Under the pieces are notes generated by a model. It was not told the origin of the DNA. It made no database searches and saw only the letters and a program-made list of their open reading frames with translations. Shown here piece after piece: positions 1 through 10,270 of a stretch of 64,000 nucleotides of DNA. The stretch comes from Aureobasidium sp. EXF-3400. Lineage: Eukaryota; Ascomycota; Dothideomycetes; Dothideales; Saccotheciaceae. Numbering within the stretch: the stretch's first letter is position 1; each line of letters begins with the position of its first letter. A program made the translations under genes and the position numbers. The stretch is from positions 62,001 through 126,000 of the forward strand of contig SWBL01000023.1 of assembly GCA_024195585.1 (NCBI GenBank). Reading direction: 5' to 3'.

Positions 1-2
1 AA

Positions 3-479
3 ACGACATTCGAAGGGCCATCGATTTCGTCTTCTCAGTTCCGTCGGCTCGATTGTTGCTCAATTCCTAGACTTGTTCTGTGGGACCTCTTCGGGCCTGA
101 TGGGTTGAGCAATGAAGAATTACCAGTTGTCGTTCCCTCGCAAGACATCAGTGCTACAGCACGGCAGAGAGTCGTGCTAGAGAGCAATCTCCACAGAACC
201 TCAGATGAATTTGCCAAACCAACTCCCACATTGTCAGCGCTACTGCATGGAGGACTCTTCGCGAGTGAATATCGGCCTATGGCTGGCGGGCAAGAGGAAC
301 TTGGGGGTCCAACATGGATTTCGATTTGGAAGTTATTAAACGACTTCGCGCTTCCGATATCGTTCGAGCATCCTTGCGGGCGTTTACGCCAGTCAGCTGA
401 CTATCATGTTCCTCTCAAATTTTTGCATCAGCGTCTTGCCGAAGAGTTCCTTCGCCAACCTATGGAGGTGAAACAATGA
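3..479 (+). CDS. 3' end of an unknown protein-coding gene (partial)
   Basis: One reading frame is open from the left window edge to a TGA at 477-479, about 158 codons with no stop, which is unlikely by chance at this base composition. No ATG stands at a sensible start, so the true start lies outside the window. The visible C-terminal part is hydrophilic with scattered hydrophobic patches. I see no signal peptide, membrane segment or recognisable motif, so I assign no function. The last residues read as an amphipathic helix. The gene ends about 230 bp from the 3' end of the convergent tRNA-Leu. It could instead be a chance open frame, since a short opposing frame overlaps it. Confidence 0.4.
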   Translation, partial: TTFEGPSISSSQFRRLDCCSIPRLVLWDLFGPDGLSNEELPVVVPSQDISATARQRVVLESNLHRTSDEFAKPTPTLSALLHGGLFASEYRPMAGGQEELGGPTWISIWKLLNDFALPISFEHPCGRLRQSADYHVPLKFLHQRLAEEFLRQPMEVKQ

Positions 480-709
480 ATTCACTATCGCTTGATAAAC
501 CATCGAACGTTGGGGCGGCTGGGAAGGAGGTAGATATGTGTATATACATCTTCTGCAGGGAGCGTAATGCCAAGAAACACGTCGCACAGATCACTTTTGC
601 AAGCATTCTAAAACTGTCGGCAGTCACGTGCTAGAAGATCGTCGCACACACAAAATGTGAGTTTTTCCTTTTCGAACAGTTCTAAAGTCTGCAATGATAC
701 TGTTGGTGC

Positions 710-715
710 AAAAAA
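710..715 (-). terminator. Pol III terminator of tRNA-Leu
   Basis: A run of six A on the plus strand gives TTTTTT on the minus strand, starting 6 nt past the tRNA discriminator base. This is the usual RNA polymerase III stop signal. Confidence 0.75.
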
Positions 716-720
716 CATGA

Positions 721-830
721 TGACCACTGTGGGACTCGAACCCACGCAACTTTCGTTACCAGGAAACTCAGTGAACTGAGAAGCTTTGACTCGCTTGAAT
801 CTGGCGCCATAACCACTCGGCCAAATGGTC
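721..830 (-). tRNA. trnL-CAA: tRNA-Leu (anticodon CAA) with 29-nt intron
   Basis: A class II tRNA can be folded by hand. The 7-bp acceptor stem pairs 830-824 with 728-722 (one G-U) and discriminator A is at 721. The D-arm is GCC/GGC, the anticodon CAA is at 797-795, there is a long variable arm, and the T-arm is GTGGG-TTCGAGT-CCCAC. A 29-nt intron (793-765) lies one base 3' of the anticodon, the canonical site for eukaryotic tRNA introns and usual for tRNA-Leu(CAA). The anticodon stem has four good pairs and an A-C mismatch next to the loop. The internal A and B boxes are intact and an oligo-T terminator follows. It decodes UUG. Confidence 0.93.
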
Positions 831-1333
831 GTTATTGTTTGAGTGGGTTATGTTTAGCAAAATATGGCATGGATCTACATCCATGAGTGATCAGACGGAA
901 TAGCTCTGTTCTCAGCTAATTACGTCGGTCAAATCGGGGTCCGATTCTCACCCATTTACTAGAGACCATGCTATCTGACAACACAACTGCTTGACACTAG
1001 AAATACCCAGAATGTGTAGAATCGAACAGGTATCTCAAAGCCCGATAGCTTCCCTGCATCTGCTCCAAAGCGTTGTCAGGTGCCGATTGACAAGCGACCA
1101 CTTAGAAGAACGACTGAACCTAGTCCGGATGCCAGACTACCTGTATCATTCACCAACAGAGTGGATGCGGGATGTTTCAGTGTAACTCCATTTGTTTGTC
1201 CATCTGCAGGTTCCCGCCAGGTAGGGGTTGCAAACGCGGTGATGGCCTGGGAAATTTTTACAGGACATCGAGCGCTATTCATCATTCCTCCCACATTTGT
1301 CTGCAGCTCCTCTCCAACGTCAGGTAGAGCACG
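831..1333. other. Intergenic, no supported gene
   Basis: This 503-bp stretch lies between the tRNA 5' end and the next gene. It presumably carries the promoter of the orphan gene starting at 1334. Open frames here overlap one another on both strands and have no motif. I see no TATA box or repeat. Confidence 0.5.
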
Positions 1334-2559
1334 ATGGCTCATCCAGAATCGCTCACGCAACTGCCTGCAGATGTTCGTACAGACAATGACAGCAACTACA
1401 AGCCACGATCTGAGCAAGTCCCGCGCCAGCCCAAGACTCCTAATACACTCGAAGAAACTATGGTCCAAACATCGAAAGAGGAGCCATCAAGTTCTGCCGC
1501 CACTCACGCCCGCAAGGAGCCTATGCCGATAAGCAGTCCTACATCCTCTAAGGTCATGCGAAACTCAAAAAGGGAGAAGCAGACTCTTAGTGCCGTCCAG
1601 GCCCAGCTGATCATTCACCCGGGGATGCAGGTGAACAACTGCACGCTTTTTGGATCACTGGGACCGGAAGTTCGGTTTCGCAAGCTGGGCATGCTGCTCG
1701 AGACCTTCGATAGCAACACCGGAAAGGTACTCAGATCAGCCAATAAGCTCGCTGTCGAAGCGGTGATCTGCCTCTGCATGAACGACAATACAAGTATCAA
1801 AGACGCAACAGGTATTCGAGATCGTGTTGATACCAGATAGGCCTACTGACATCGCCAGGCCGAATGCACCACGTCTGGGGTAGGGATGGTTACTTTAACC
1901 CCGAGTTTTCACGACCCCTAATGTTCGCCAACCGAAAGTTCTCCAAGACAGAGCGAAAAGAGTATGAAAGCTGGCCACCATCACAACGACTAAAAGCAAG
2001 CAATGTATATATGCAGTGGCATTTTGACGAGTAAGCTACTGAACTATTGCCATGTCTACACAGCCATAAGTTGACCTAATATAGTCCGTTCACTGAAGTC
2101 ATCTCCCTCCGTTTTATTGCAATGGAAGGGAGCGCGACTAGTAACGAACTAGGCGTCCGACAAAAGTCATTCTACGTGGCTGGAGATACCGTAGAAGAGG
2201 CCAAGCAAGACAAGTCGCGTGTGCTCATTTGGTGGAAGCCCAAGTTGATTCTCACGAGTGTGAAAGAGCTGCTTAACCTAAGCCATTGGCCGAACCACAA
2301 GCCTACTGACCAGGAGCTAAGGCTCAATGGGCCGCGCAACAGGCTGAAGGGCAAGAAGGATGGACACAAGAAGGGATACCAACGCTTCGCTCTGTATTTC
2401 TTCTCGGGTTCTAGAGGCTGCAAGGACTGGGTAGCGGCACGCGAGCTCGCCGGGCCGTACCCTGAGGAAGCACTCCGCAAAGCGTTGGTGGACGATACCG
2501 ACACTGGAGAACTGGTTGAAGACTGGTCGAAGGTGTACGACCGAGTAGTCCCTGCTTGA
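1334..2559 (+). CDS. Orphan 374-aa protein, three exons
   Basis: Exons 1334-1811, 1859-2030 and 2085-2559 join in frame to 374 codons. Intron 1 (47 bp) has donor GTATTC, a CTACTGAC branch region and a CAG acceptor. Intron 2 (54 bp) has donor GTAAGC and a CTAAT branch before ATAG. Frame and phase agree at both joins, and the middle exon is fully open, which supports one gene rather than two short ORFs. An in-frame TAG sits three codons upstream of the ATG. The first ~90 residues are Ser/Thr/Pro/Lys-rich and likely disordered. The rest is rich in Trp and charged residues and looks folded. No signal peptide or membrane segment is seen. I do not recognise a family; it may be lineage-specific. Confidence 0.68.
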
Positions 2560-2633
2560 TCTTGTTCCGCCACCTTTCTCGTCTATATCATGGTCCCACT
2601 TAGACTAAGAATTCGACTGCACAACCCGCAGTG

Positions 2634-3641
2634 TCATACTTCGTTATTTTCCAAACCAGACACCCATTTCTTCGAGTTGACGCTAGTATCATCTGTAACG
2701 CTTCTCTTCCGTTTTCTACCCTCGACAACTAAAGGGGTATCAACTTTTGCCTTGTCGATCTTCTCAGGGGTGGTAAGAACATCTGTCGGTAGAATGTGGC
2801 TGTCTCGACTCATGTGAATGTCGTTCTTTCCAGATGGAACTACAGGATCAGTCTCGGGAGAAACATTTTTGCCTAGCAAACAGCCTTAAAACGGATTAGC
2901 TCAAATCTCCATGCTACTGAAGCTCCACACTTACGCATGAACTCCTCCATCGCCTCGGAGGATTCGCTGATGACATTGCCGATCGGTTCAAACACCTCAA
3001 CGTCTCTCACTTCTTGGAAGCGTCTGGTCTGCATCGACAGTAGCGGAATGAAGATTGCTCTTAGCAGATCTTGCACGCCCGAGGCAGCGTTCGACTCCTG
3101 CCGGGTCAGTTCTGTCTCCGTGTCTAGCTGCAGACCTGTTCTTCGATCCGCGAGATCTAAAAGTAAGAATCAATCGAGGATAGTCAGGCCTTGATTCGAC
3201 TTACTGTCCAGCTTGCCAAGAGCATTGAAAACCTCACGTTCTGCACGCCTTGAGAATCGTGCGGACGACTTCACATAGCCGATCGATCTGCGCCACATGA
3301 TCTGTTTGAGACCCGGTAGCTTGGGCTCCGCTAGAACCTTCTCTAGTACGTGGAGCTTGCCAGGCCACAGAAGTTTTCTGAGAGCTTGTACCCGAGGGTT
3401 ATGGTGCTCTCTGCCTTCCCGCTCATAGGGCCTAAGCGCAGGACAGAGGTCTTGTATCTTCGAGTTCATATATTCAGCTCGGAGTCCCTACACGTGCAGC
3501 CTTGGAACTTACGAAGCAGCGAATTCGAGGATCCTCAGCGGCTCGATGGATCAGTTCGATATCCGCGTCGTCAGAAGAAGACATCATCCCAGATTCGATG
3601 CGACTCAACGCATTTCTGACAGAAGCCTTGGTGTTCGTCAT
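2634..3641 (-). CDS. Orphan 280-aa basic protein with C-terminal NLS-like cluster, four exons
   Basis: Exons (coding order) 3641-3513, 3457-3205, 3156-2935 and 2872-2634 join in consistent phases to 281 codons including the stop. Donors are GTAAGT, GTAAGT and GTAAGT; acceptors are AAG, TAG and TAG; introns are 55, 48 and 62 bp. An in-frame ATG 13 codons upstream (3680) is an alternative start. The protein has acidic/serine residues near the N-terminus, a helical middle rich in Leu/Arg, and a C-terminus with a KRKR cluster that looks like a nuclear localisation signal. No known domain is recognised. It is convergent with the orphan gene at 1334-2559, their stops being only 74 bp apart. The exon joins are strong; function is unknown. 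Confidence 0.66.
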
Positions 3642-4016
3642 TTTGCAACTCTGAAGAGAAGTGCAAAGAGGGATGTTCACGACAATGAAGGAATATATAT
3701 CGGGTGTTCTGGTAACAAAGTCGCGTGTAGTGTTGTCCTACAAAACACACTATCACTTAGAGAAAACAACACCTTGGCCCCATTGAATCTCGAACAGAAC
3801 CATTGAAGCTGTCATTACGTCTGGAACAAGTAATTCGACAATTTTTCCTCGCTCTCAGAAAGATTCGGACTTTCGAGGTGGATTGAGACCAGCCCTGTAG
3901 GACTCGTCTACCCAGGCCTCATACCCCTAAATAGCGAATAAGCAATGGTCTAGGAAACCCACGTTAGCGCTTACCTCGGAAAATCGATTCTCCTGTCTTG
4001 TTACTGCTCATGATAG
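3642..4016. other. Intergenic, no supported gene
   Basis: 375 bp between two minus-strand genes. It should hold the promoter of the 280-aa gene and the 3' UTR of the 671-aa gene. No repeat or RNA gene is seen. Confidence 0.5.
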
Positions 4017-6163
4017 TTAGCCTCGACCACAAAGAGATCTTGGAATGGAACTCATACAGCCATAGTCCCACATGCTCTGGAGCACCGACGCGACTGTCGT
4101 TCTATGTTCCTCTTTCGAAAAGCTCGGATTAAGATTAGATCCTACATGAGGCTGGATACTCATCTGCCCCTCACCAGTCATGAGTTCACGCAAGTGTCTG
4201 TAGACCGATTCGTCATTGAGGTCAAGGATGCAACGCAGCGGATTGGCACCAGATGAGCTCACGAATGAGTTGCTCTCTGTGTCCCCTCTCTCGAATCTCC
4301 TTACCTCCACTTTGTTAGTACCAAAAGTGGGCGTCGGAAGAGCATCTTTGGTCACCGTCGACCTCCTGAAGAATTCTGTGCCATTATGTATATTTGGTGC
4401 AGCCTGCCGAAGCCCTTGCGACATCTGTCTTGTAAAAGCAGAAGGATAAAGTAAATATGGCATTCGAGATTCGGACTTGGTCATAACAGAGCTGTCGAAA
4501 GTGCTGGCCAGTATCATGAAGTTTTCGGTTGTCGCAGGCATATTCCAATAGCTTTGACGAATGTTCAAAGGGTATGTATGCTGATACGCTCCATGGGAAA
4601 AGTCCATGAATCTCATCACTACCGCGCGGCGTTCGCTAACGTCTGGTGAGAAAATGTTGCGAGGTAGACCCCTCTTATCGTAAGCAAGCTGTTCATCTGA
4701 CGTCCACTCGTGCTCAACAATAACGTGATCCCCGACAGCGTGACCGAGGTCTAAGGGAAAGCACATCATGGATCCATTTACGCAACACTGGTCGTTCAAA
4801 ACCTTACAGACCCAATGTAGACCTTTCGAGTGCTGTATCCGTTTTGTGGGACTTTTGTCATGGTTAGAATTTCCACATCAGAGAGATCGCCTGTGTAAAC
4901 TTACGCATTGCCTGACTCGATCTGTCGCATTATATCCATAACGCGGTTGGAGGTGACGAGATCTTTGACATCAAGTTCTTGGGGGACCATCTTGTCCAGA
5001 ATACCCTCCGCTCTTTTGACAGCTTCCTCGGCAGTTTTGCATATCTTTTTGATCATGTCTCTGAAGTTGTCTTTTCCACTAAAGATCATGTCCTCGAAAT
5101 CCTCACCGAAGTTGTATACACTGTTTCCTTGTGCCCAACAAGTCTTGAATTCGTGCCTACCGATGCACAGAAATCTGTCAGGAGAACGGACGTCTTGACA
5201 GATAAAAAAGTGCCATAATCGATTCGTGCGGAATGGGTCATTGACCCTTTCTGAGAAAGACATAACGTCTTTGATGGGTAAGCATTTGTGCTCAATGCGT
5301 AGAGCTTCGTGCCCAGGGACTTCCATCAGGAAATCGCATATCAGTGGTGCAAAAGGATTGAAGTCAAACTTGCAGCCTAGTGACTCACTTCCGGCCTTAT
5401 TCCAGAAATCAGTTACACGTTTGAAGCTGTTCCAGGAAGCCGTGCTGTCAGGAGAAACTTGGATCAGGGGAGAAGTAGTCCTTCGAGCAGTAAATCCTGA
5501 GAATATGACTTTGGTCGTCGGATTTTCATAATACTTGTCTTTACGCCAGAGATTTTCCACGGCCTCGGCGAGCTGGGGTAGATACACCACAAAAGGCGCG
5601 ATCCAACTGGGCACCTTTGAAAACAAAGGTGCTGTGCCATATGCAGCGTCAGATGCACTCTCCCAGACTGACTTTGGGACGATTGCAACATAATCTTCGA
5701 GGTCTTCAAAGACAAAGATGTAGAGTTCAACAGGATTCATATGTTTTTTGTTGAAACCCCTAAAAGCATAATCCACAGATGCTTTGGTCGATGTTGCAAG
5801 GCACATGGACTTGACATCGAATGGAATGAACTCCGTGGTTGTTTGTTGAACGGCCCATTTCCATGTGTCTAGAACAGAGAGAGTAATATCAACATCAGAA
5901 GATGGAGATATGAAGGCACCATCCGCGTTAGCGGACTCGTAGCCTGGATTAAGAATTAGTCAAAAAGAGAAAAAGAAAAAAAAAAAACTCCCACCGTTGT
6001 GAAAGGTACAGCACTACGAACCTCTGACGAAAGGTATACGAGCAGCATCAAGCTTCTGGAAGATCTCGCCTTCGAAAACCCAGCCAAGGCAAGCGGATTG
6101 GGCTTGGGTGCGCATCAACTGTCGCAATTTTTGTGAGAGTCCAGCACGGAGGTTGTCTGACAT
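4017..6163 (-). CDS. Orphan 671-aa protein with PD-(D/E)XK nuclease-like N-terminal pattern, three exons
   Basis: Exons 6163-6022, 5943-4905 and 4851-4017 join in phase to 672 codons with the stop. Intron 1 (78 bp) has donor GTTCGT, a strong pyrimidine tract and a GACTAAT branch. Intron 2 (53 bp) has donor GTAAGT and a CTAAC branch. The N-terminal ~150 residues carry E33, a D64-V-D66 pair in a beta-like stretch and D90-V-K92 in IPFDVKSM. A hydrophobic strand and VAIVPKSVW follow. This order (E...D...DxK) is that of PD-(D/E)XK nuclease folds. That assignment is inference from pattern alone. The rest (about 150-671) is unrecognised: a Trp/Cys-containing middle, then a Ser/Thr-rich C-terminal region. 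No signal peptide or membrane segment is seen. Confidence 0.7.
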
Positions 6164-6951
6164 GGCTTCTCTTCTCTAAGGCCTCCGGAGATTGCAAGAA
6201 GTGAAAAGAGAGGGATACCATGAACTTGAGGGGAAGCTTGTTATAACAGTAGACGCCGCGGATTAAGCGCCCTTGGCGTGGAGCGCATCGGCACATCGAT
6301 TAAATCTCGCCAATGGTCCCCTCCAATTCGCTTGTAACGCATGTACCTCTTTGACCTCTTCGAGTTGAGACAAGACCTTTACATACTGCCAAGACTGTGC
6401 GACCTCAAAGACAATGCTTTGTGAGGCACCGAAAAACCCAGTAGGTTCCTCCCACCAAGGATACTGCAGACCTTTTTTGCAGCACTCAGATATAGCACAA
6501 CGAGCAGTCTCTTGTGCTAGACTTCTGACATTCGTTGCTTGAACAGTTGAACCACCCTCTCTAGGTTCTTGGACGCTCTGTGATACGCTTTCTTCACGTC
6601 AGCTATGAACCATGCAAGACGCTCCAGTGTCATATCGTCATGGAGATTGCAGGCCCTGATGACCTTTCACGAGTTGCGGCACAGCTAGACCACGCCAGTG
6701 ACAGGGCCGAGAGACTACCCATACCTACCGATGTGCGTGTTGCAAAAAGTGTTGCAAGGCGATTTCATTCTGCTAGTGTTGTCGCACTTTGTCTTAGAGT
6801 TCGGTGGTCTCGAGGTTCACGTGTTTTCTTTCATGGTCCAGCTCTCAGTGATTTCCCACCTCCTCTCTACTTCGATTTCTCCTCTTCTTCGGAAAACATC
6901 TCATCATTTGATCAAGAACCTTCCTAGGGGACTCGGTCATCGGTAGTCAAC
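6164..6951. other. Divergent intergenic region, no supported gene
   Basis: 788 bp between the divergent 671-aa and 367-aa genes, so it probably contains both promoters. The last 150 bp before 6952 is pyrimidine-rich on the plus strand, as often seen near fungal transcription starts. Open frames at 6580-6946 show no protein-like features. Confidence 0.5.
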
Positions 6952-8107
6952 ATGTCGCGATCCAAACACACCATGACGCTTCGTTCGTCCAAACGACCTT
7001 CACTCGGTGTGGACATTGCTGCAGCTTCACTCGCTACCACTGTCGATGTTTCCGGTCCTGAGATACCTCGTACGGCACATGCAGTCATCACTGTCGCTGC
7101 AGTGGGCGACGCAACTGGTCAGAACATGGCCGCGACCACAAGCTCGCCTACCGCTTTAGCCGCGGTCCAAATCGATGTCGTCAGCAGCGATCCTCAGGAA
7201 GTCGCCCTTACAACCTCTGCCAAGAGTGATACTTCCTCAGAGTCCGACTCTAATTCAGACTATGACTCAGATGAGAACATGCCTGCCAATGAAAGGTCTG
7301 CTGCCAACGACACACCAAACAACAACTCTTCTAAGGCCCCAAGGCGCACAGCCATTTACCTTTCTCAGCGTGAAAAGGTTCTTTCAGGAGTTTTCATGAG
7401 CAACAGCCTTCTGCACAATCAAGTAAGTACAAGTGCTCTGATCTGGTTCCAGTTCTCCTCTGACGTATTCGTAGAATGTTGTTATTGCCAAGACCGCACA
7501 TGACATCGGCTGGAGTTACTGGCAGACTCTCGAATTCTTCACGTCGCTAGTCCAGAAGCTGGACGTGAACAACACCTATGTCAAGCCAGTACCACCCAAT
7601 ACTCCACAGACTCTACGCTTTGAGAAGATGCTTGCTAGCTCTCAAGCTGCGGGTCTGAAGCGGGTTCGCTCAGAGGAGGTTGTAGGCGAGCAACAAAGCA
7701 AGAGATCCAGAATCGACCAGGCTCCGAGGTCATCATCCAGCGGAGACATTCTTACTTCCACGGTCGATCGATTCGCACCAGCCTCCGTCAACTCAGAGCC
7801 TGATGAGAGCCATGCACTCGTGTCTGAAGAACCACACTTGGAGAGTTGTCATCCCATCACTGACCCCTGCTTCGGCCGCACATCTGATCGGGAAGAGGAG
7901 AAAGATAATGGAGGAGAGAGGCAGATGAGAACCAAGATCTGGGTTCAAGAGCAAGAGCAGCGTTGCAGTCAACAGTCTGTGCCCAGAGACGGAAACGCCG
8001 GTAGCGCTGAGGGTGTTCCAGGCACTACTAAGCGTCCGCTTCTCGAAGAAGAGGAAGACAAACACGAGGACGATTACGACTTCAACCACAGCTGCTTACT
8101 TCAGTAG
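6952..8107 (+). CDS. Orphan 367-aa probable nuclear protein, two exons
   Basis: Exons 6952-7422 and 7475-8107 are separated by a 52-bp intron (donor GTAAGT, acceptor GTAG, phase 0) and give 368 codons. The N-terminal ~115 residues are Thr/Ala/Ser-rich and end in a long Ser/Asp/Glu run, likely disordered and phosphorylatable. A compact segment across the splice junction (about residues 130-185) contains a predicted helix with DIGWSYWQ and looks like the only folded part. Two basic clusters (LKRVRSEE and SKRSRID) may act as nuclear localisation signals. The C-terminus is acidic and Gln/Glu-rich. No domain is recognised. Transcription-related function is possible from composition only. Confidence 0.66.
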
Positions 8108-9228
8108 AAGTCGTGCTCGGTGATCTGGGCAAAGTATTGGCAGTATTGTAATGGAGGAAGAAGGGCAGCAGCAAGAATGGCTGGCGATGGTGGTTTGCTT
8201 TCGTTTGTTCGTTTGTCTTTTCCAGTTGAGGAGATGGAAGATTGAGCATGAGATGTCGAGGCGTTGAGGAATTTTGTCACATGATCAATCGGTGATTACT
8301 CTGACCCTGACACGGAATTCGTGGCACAGACGGCGCCCTCCCATCACAACACATTGAATTGAATATGGTTTCTCTGCAAAAGGCCTTGCAGAACTCTGGG
8401 TGTGGGTAGCGCAGCGACATCGACGTTGTTACAATATAAGTCTCTTCTTGATGTTGATCATCAACTGCAACTGAAGCGCACGGACCAGCGTTATAGCTGG
8501 ACTTCCTCACGGCGGTCGCATTACTTATTTGCCGACGAGCGACTAATCAGGTTGAGAAACATACAGACAATCGCATTTGCATTCTCCTACGGGCTACACA
8601 CGACGAACCCAATTCCTTGAGCCTTCTCCATGTTGACATTTCAATCTCAGTCCACCGAACGTGTATATACATGGAGAAGAGGGACCATGCGGAGAATGCA
8701 AACACAAGCACGGCCTGCAAGCGACCAGCGTGCGAGAACGAATCATGATTGGTACACATTCAGTTCGACACGCACAGTCGTCAGGCCCGACATCTGACCT
8801 CTTCGACCTTTTCCAATAATACAATTCTGACTCAACTTTATCAGACACTGGTACGAAACAAATCTTGTGTTTTGATTACCACGGCATGCCAATATGTGTC
8901 TTTGCGACCAACTAACCTGGAGCTGTAGTAAGACATTGCCCCAAGCTAAGCTTCGTCCCAAGTCCCACCGAGTCCCTAGCGCTGTCCACTTGCTCACTCA
9001 CAACGCTCTTCATATTTCGACCATGGTCATGATGAGTTCAGATCTCTGTCTCGCACAAGAGAAACCTTTGATAACGCTAGCTCAATCCATGAAGTTCGGA
9101 ATATTTTTGTGGTGATTTTGTCTTGAGCGGATCACCATTTCAATTGAGCAAGACACCATACCTCGACGAGATGCCATCCTTCGAGGCTTCGTGCTACAGT
9201 ATAAAGCATACCTGGTCTGCAAGCAAAA
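8108..9228. other. Gene-poor stretch, no supported gene
   Basis: About 1.1 kb with only short overlapping open frames on both strands and no recognisable motif. I see no tRNA, no clear promoter and no repeat structure. Confidence 0.45.
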
Positions 9229-9936
9229 ATGTTCATCGTTGGATTCGCAAAGCATATCATCACAACGTATTTCTTCATGGCAGGCATACGTTTCCGTACT
9301 CCAGTCTGGCAATCGCAAATACCCTTACGTCATTCTACGGAATTAGTAGTTGCTCTGGTGCCACACTCTCCAGAAGCGCAAGCAGCTCTCAGAATTACGC
9401 CGAACAGAGACCTGCTGTGTGAAAGAAACCATGCCACTCCGGATATCTTGCTGCGCTCAATGTTGAGCTCCGCTAAATGCTACGCGAAGCTAAGCTTTGC
9501 TACATTTCTTGGACGCCGTGCTATCTCTATTGGATCTTCAAGATCAGCAGAGGTGATGCTTCCTCGGTCAGCTTCGGTCGCCGATCAACACCTCCTCATT
9601 CATTTCGACCTGCAAGATGCTAAACTCTTGTTAACCGACAAATCGACTATGGGAACATGGATAAGAACGTCTTCTGTAGCTCAATGGCAGCTGCTCCACA
9701 ACGCAACATGGCCGCTTCTGCAAAATGTTGAGATCCGATTTGGTCGGGAACCTGGACTGCATTTCCTGCTTGTGGTTGAGGCATATACAGCTGCAATGTT
9801 GGAGTTCGAGACCTTGTATCAAGAGCATATCCACTCTTTGCATACAGCCATCCGCTGGCTGTCGAGTTGTAATAAGAGGCGTACGTCCTCATCCACTCAA
9901 GTTTATAAGAAGCGTCGACATGCAATATATAGCTAG
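9229..9936 (+). CDS. FHA-domain protein, probably a truncated copy
   Basis: A 235-codon open frame contains a forkhead-associated (FHA)-like segment at about residues 90-145: LGRRAISIGSSRSAEVMLP, then a QHLLIHF strand, then LTDKSTMGTW. This matches the FHA order IGR...DI.LP...S..H...L.D.S.NGT, where FHA domains bind phosphothreonine. The preceding VVALVPHSPEAQAAL is like the region before FHA in fungal FHA-kinases (family knowledge, from memory). No kinase domain follows. The ORF ends in a Lys/Arg/Ser tail beside an AT-rich, repeat-like stretch. The true start is uncertain, since the first ~35 residues look atypical and may be intron or UTR. It could be a pseudogene of a larger FHA-kinase gene. 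Confidence 0.5.
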   Translation: MFIVGFAKHIITTYFFMAGIRFRTPVWQSQIPLRHSTELVVALVPHSPEAQAALRITPNRDLLCERNHATPDILLRSMLSSAKCYAKLSFATFLGRRAISIGSSRSAEVMLPRSASVADQHLLIHFDLQDAKLLLTDKSTMGTWIRTSSVAQWQLLHNATWPLLQNVEIRFGREPGLHFLLVVEAYTAAMLEFETLYQEHIHSLHTAIRWLSSCNKRRTSSSTQVYKKRRHAIYS

Positions 9937-10270
9937 ATAACAATTGGCAAACTACTTCTTATTTTACCAATTAAATAGTCCTTAACCTTATAGTCTAGAT
10001 TAGTAGTAATATAGCTAGAAAGGAATTTAAAAGGGTAATATTCCATTCTTAGTTTAAAGAAAACTTTAGAAAGCAACTTATATATATAATGCAAACCCTC
10101 CTACCCACTAGAATGGCATCCTTTGGATATGGGTCAGTACAAATATAACATTTATATACCTACAAACCTTCTCCTCGCTTCGAGGTTAAGTCTGAGGCCT
10201 CGATCTCCGGACTGGAAGTCTGGCGATAACAACACTTAACAACACGTACTACTATGTAAGGGGTCAGATA
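9937..10270. repeat. AT-rich, TA-dinucleotide-rich relic (RIP-like)
   Basis: Base composition shifts abruptly just after the FHA ORF to long A/T runs with many TA steps (TATATATATAATG and similar) and no open frame. Such blocks in filamentous ascomycetes are often transposon remnants altered by repeat-induced point mutation. A short imperfect hairpin (CCGGACT-GGA-AGTCTGG) lies near 10215. No terminal repeats or transposase can be identified, so the element type is unknown. Confidence 0.45.

Noticed and set aside
6580..6946. Plus-strand frames of 115 and 82 codons upstream of the 367-aa gene
   Set aside because: Two overlapping frames in a CT-rich leader with no motif; more likely 5' UTR or promoter.
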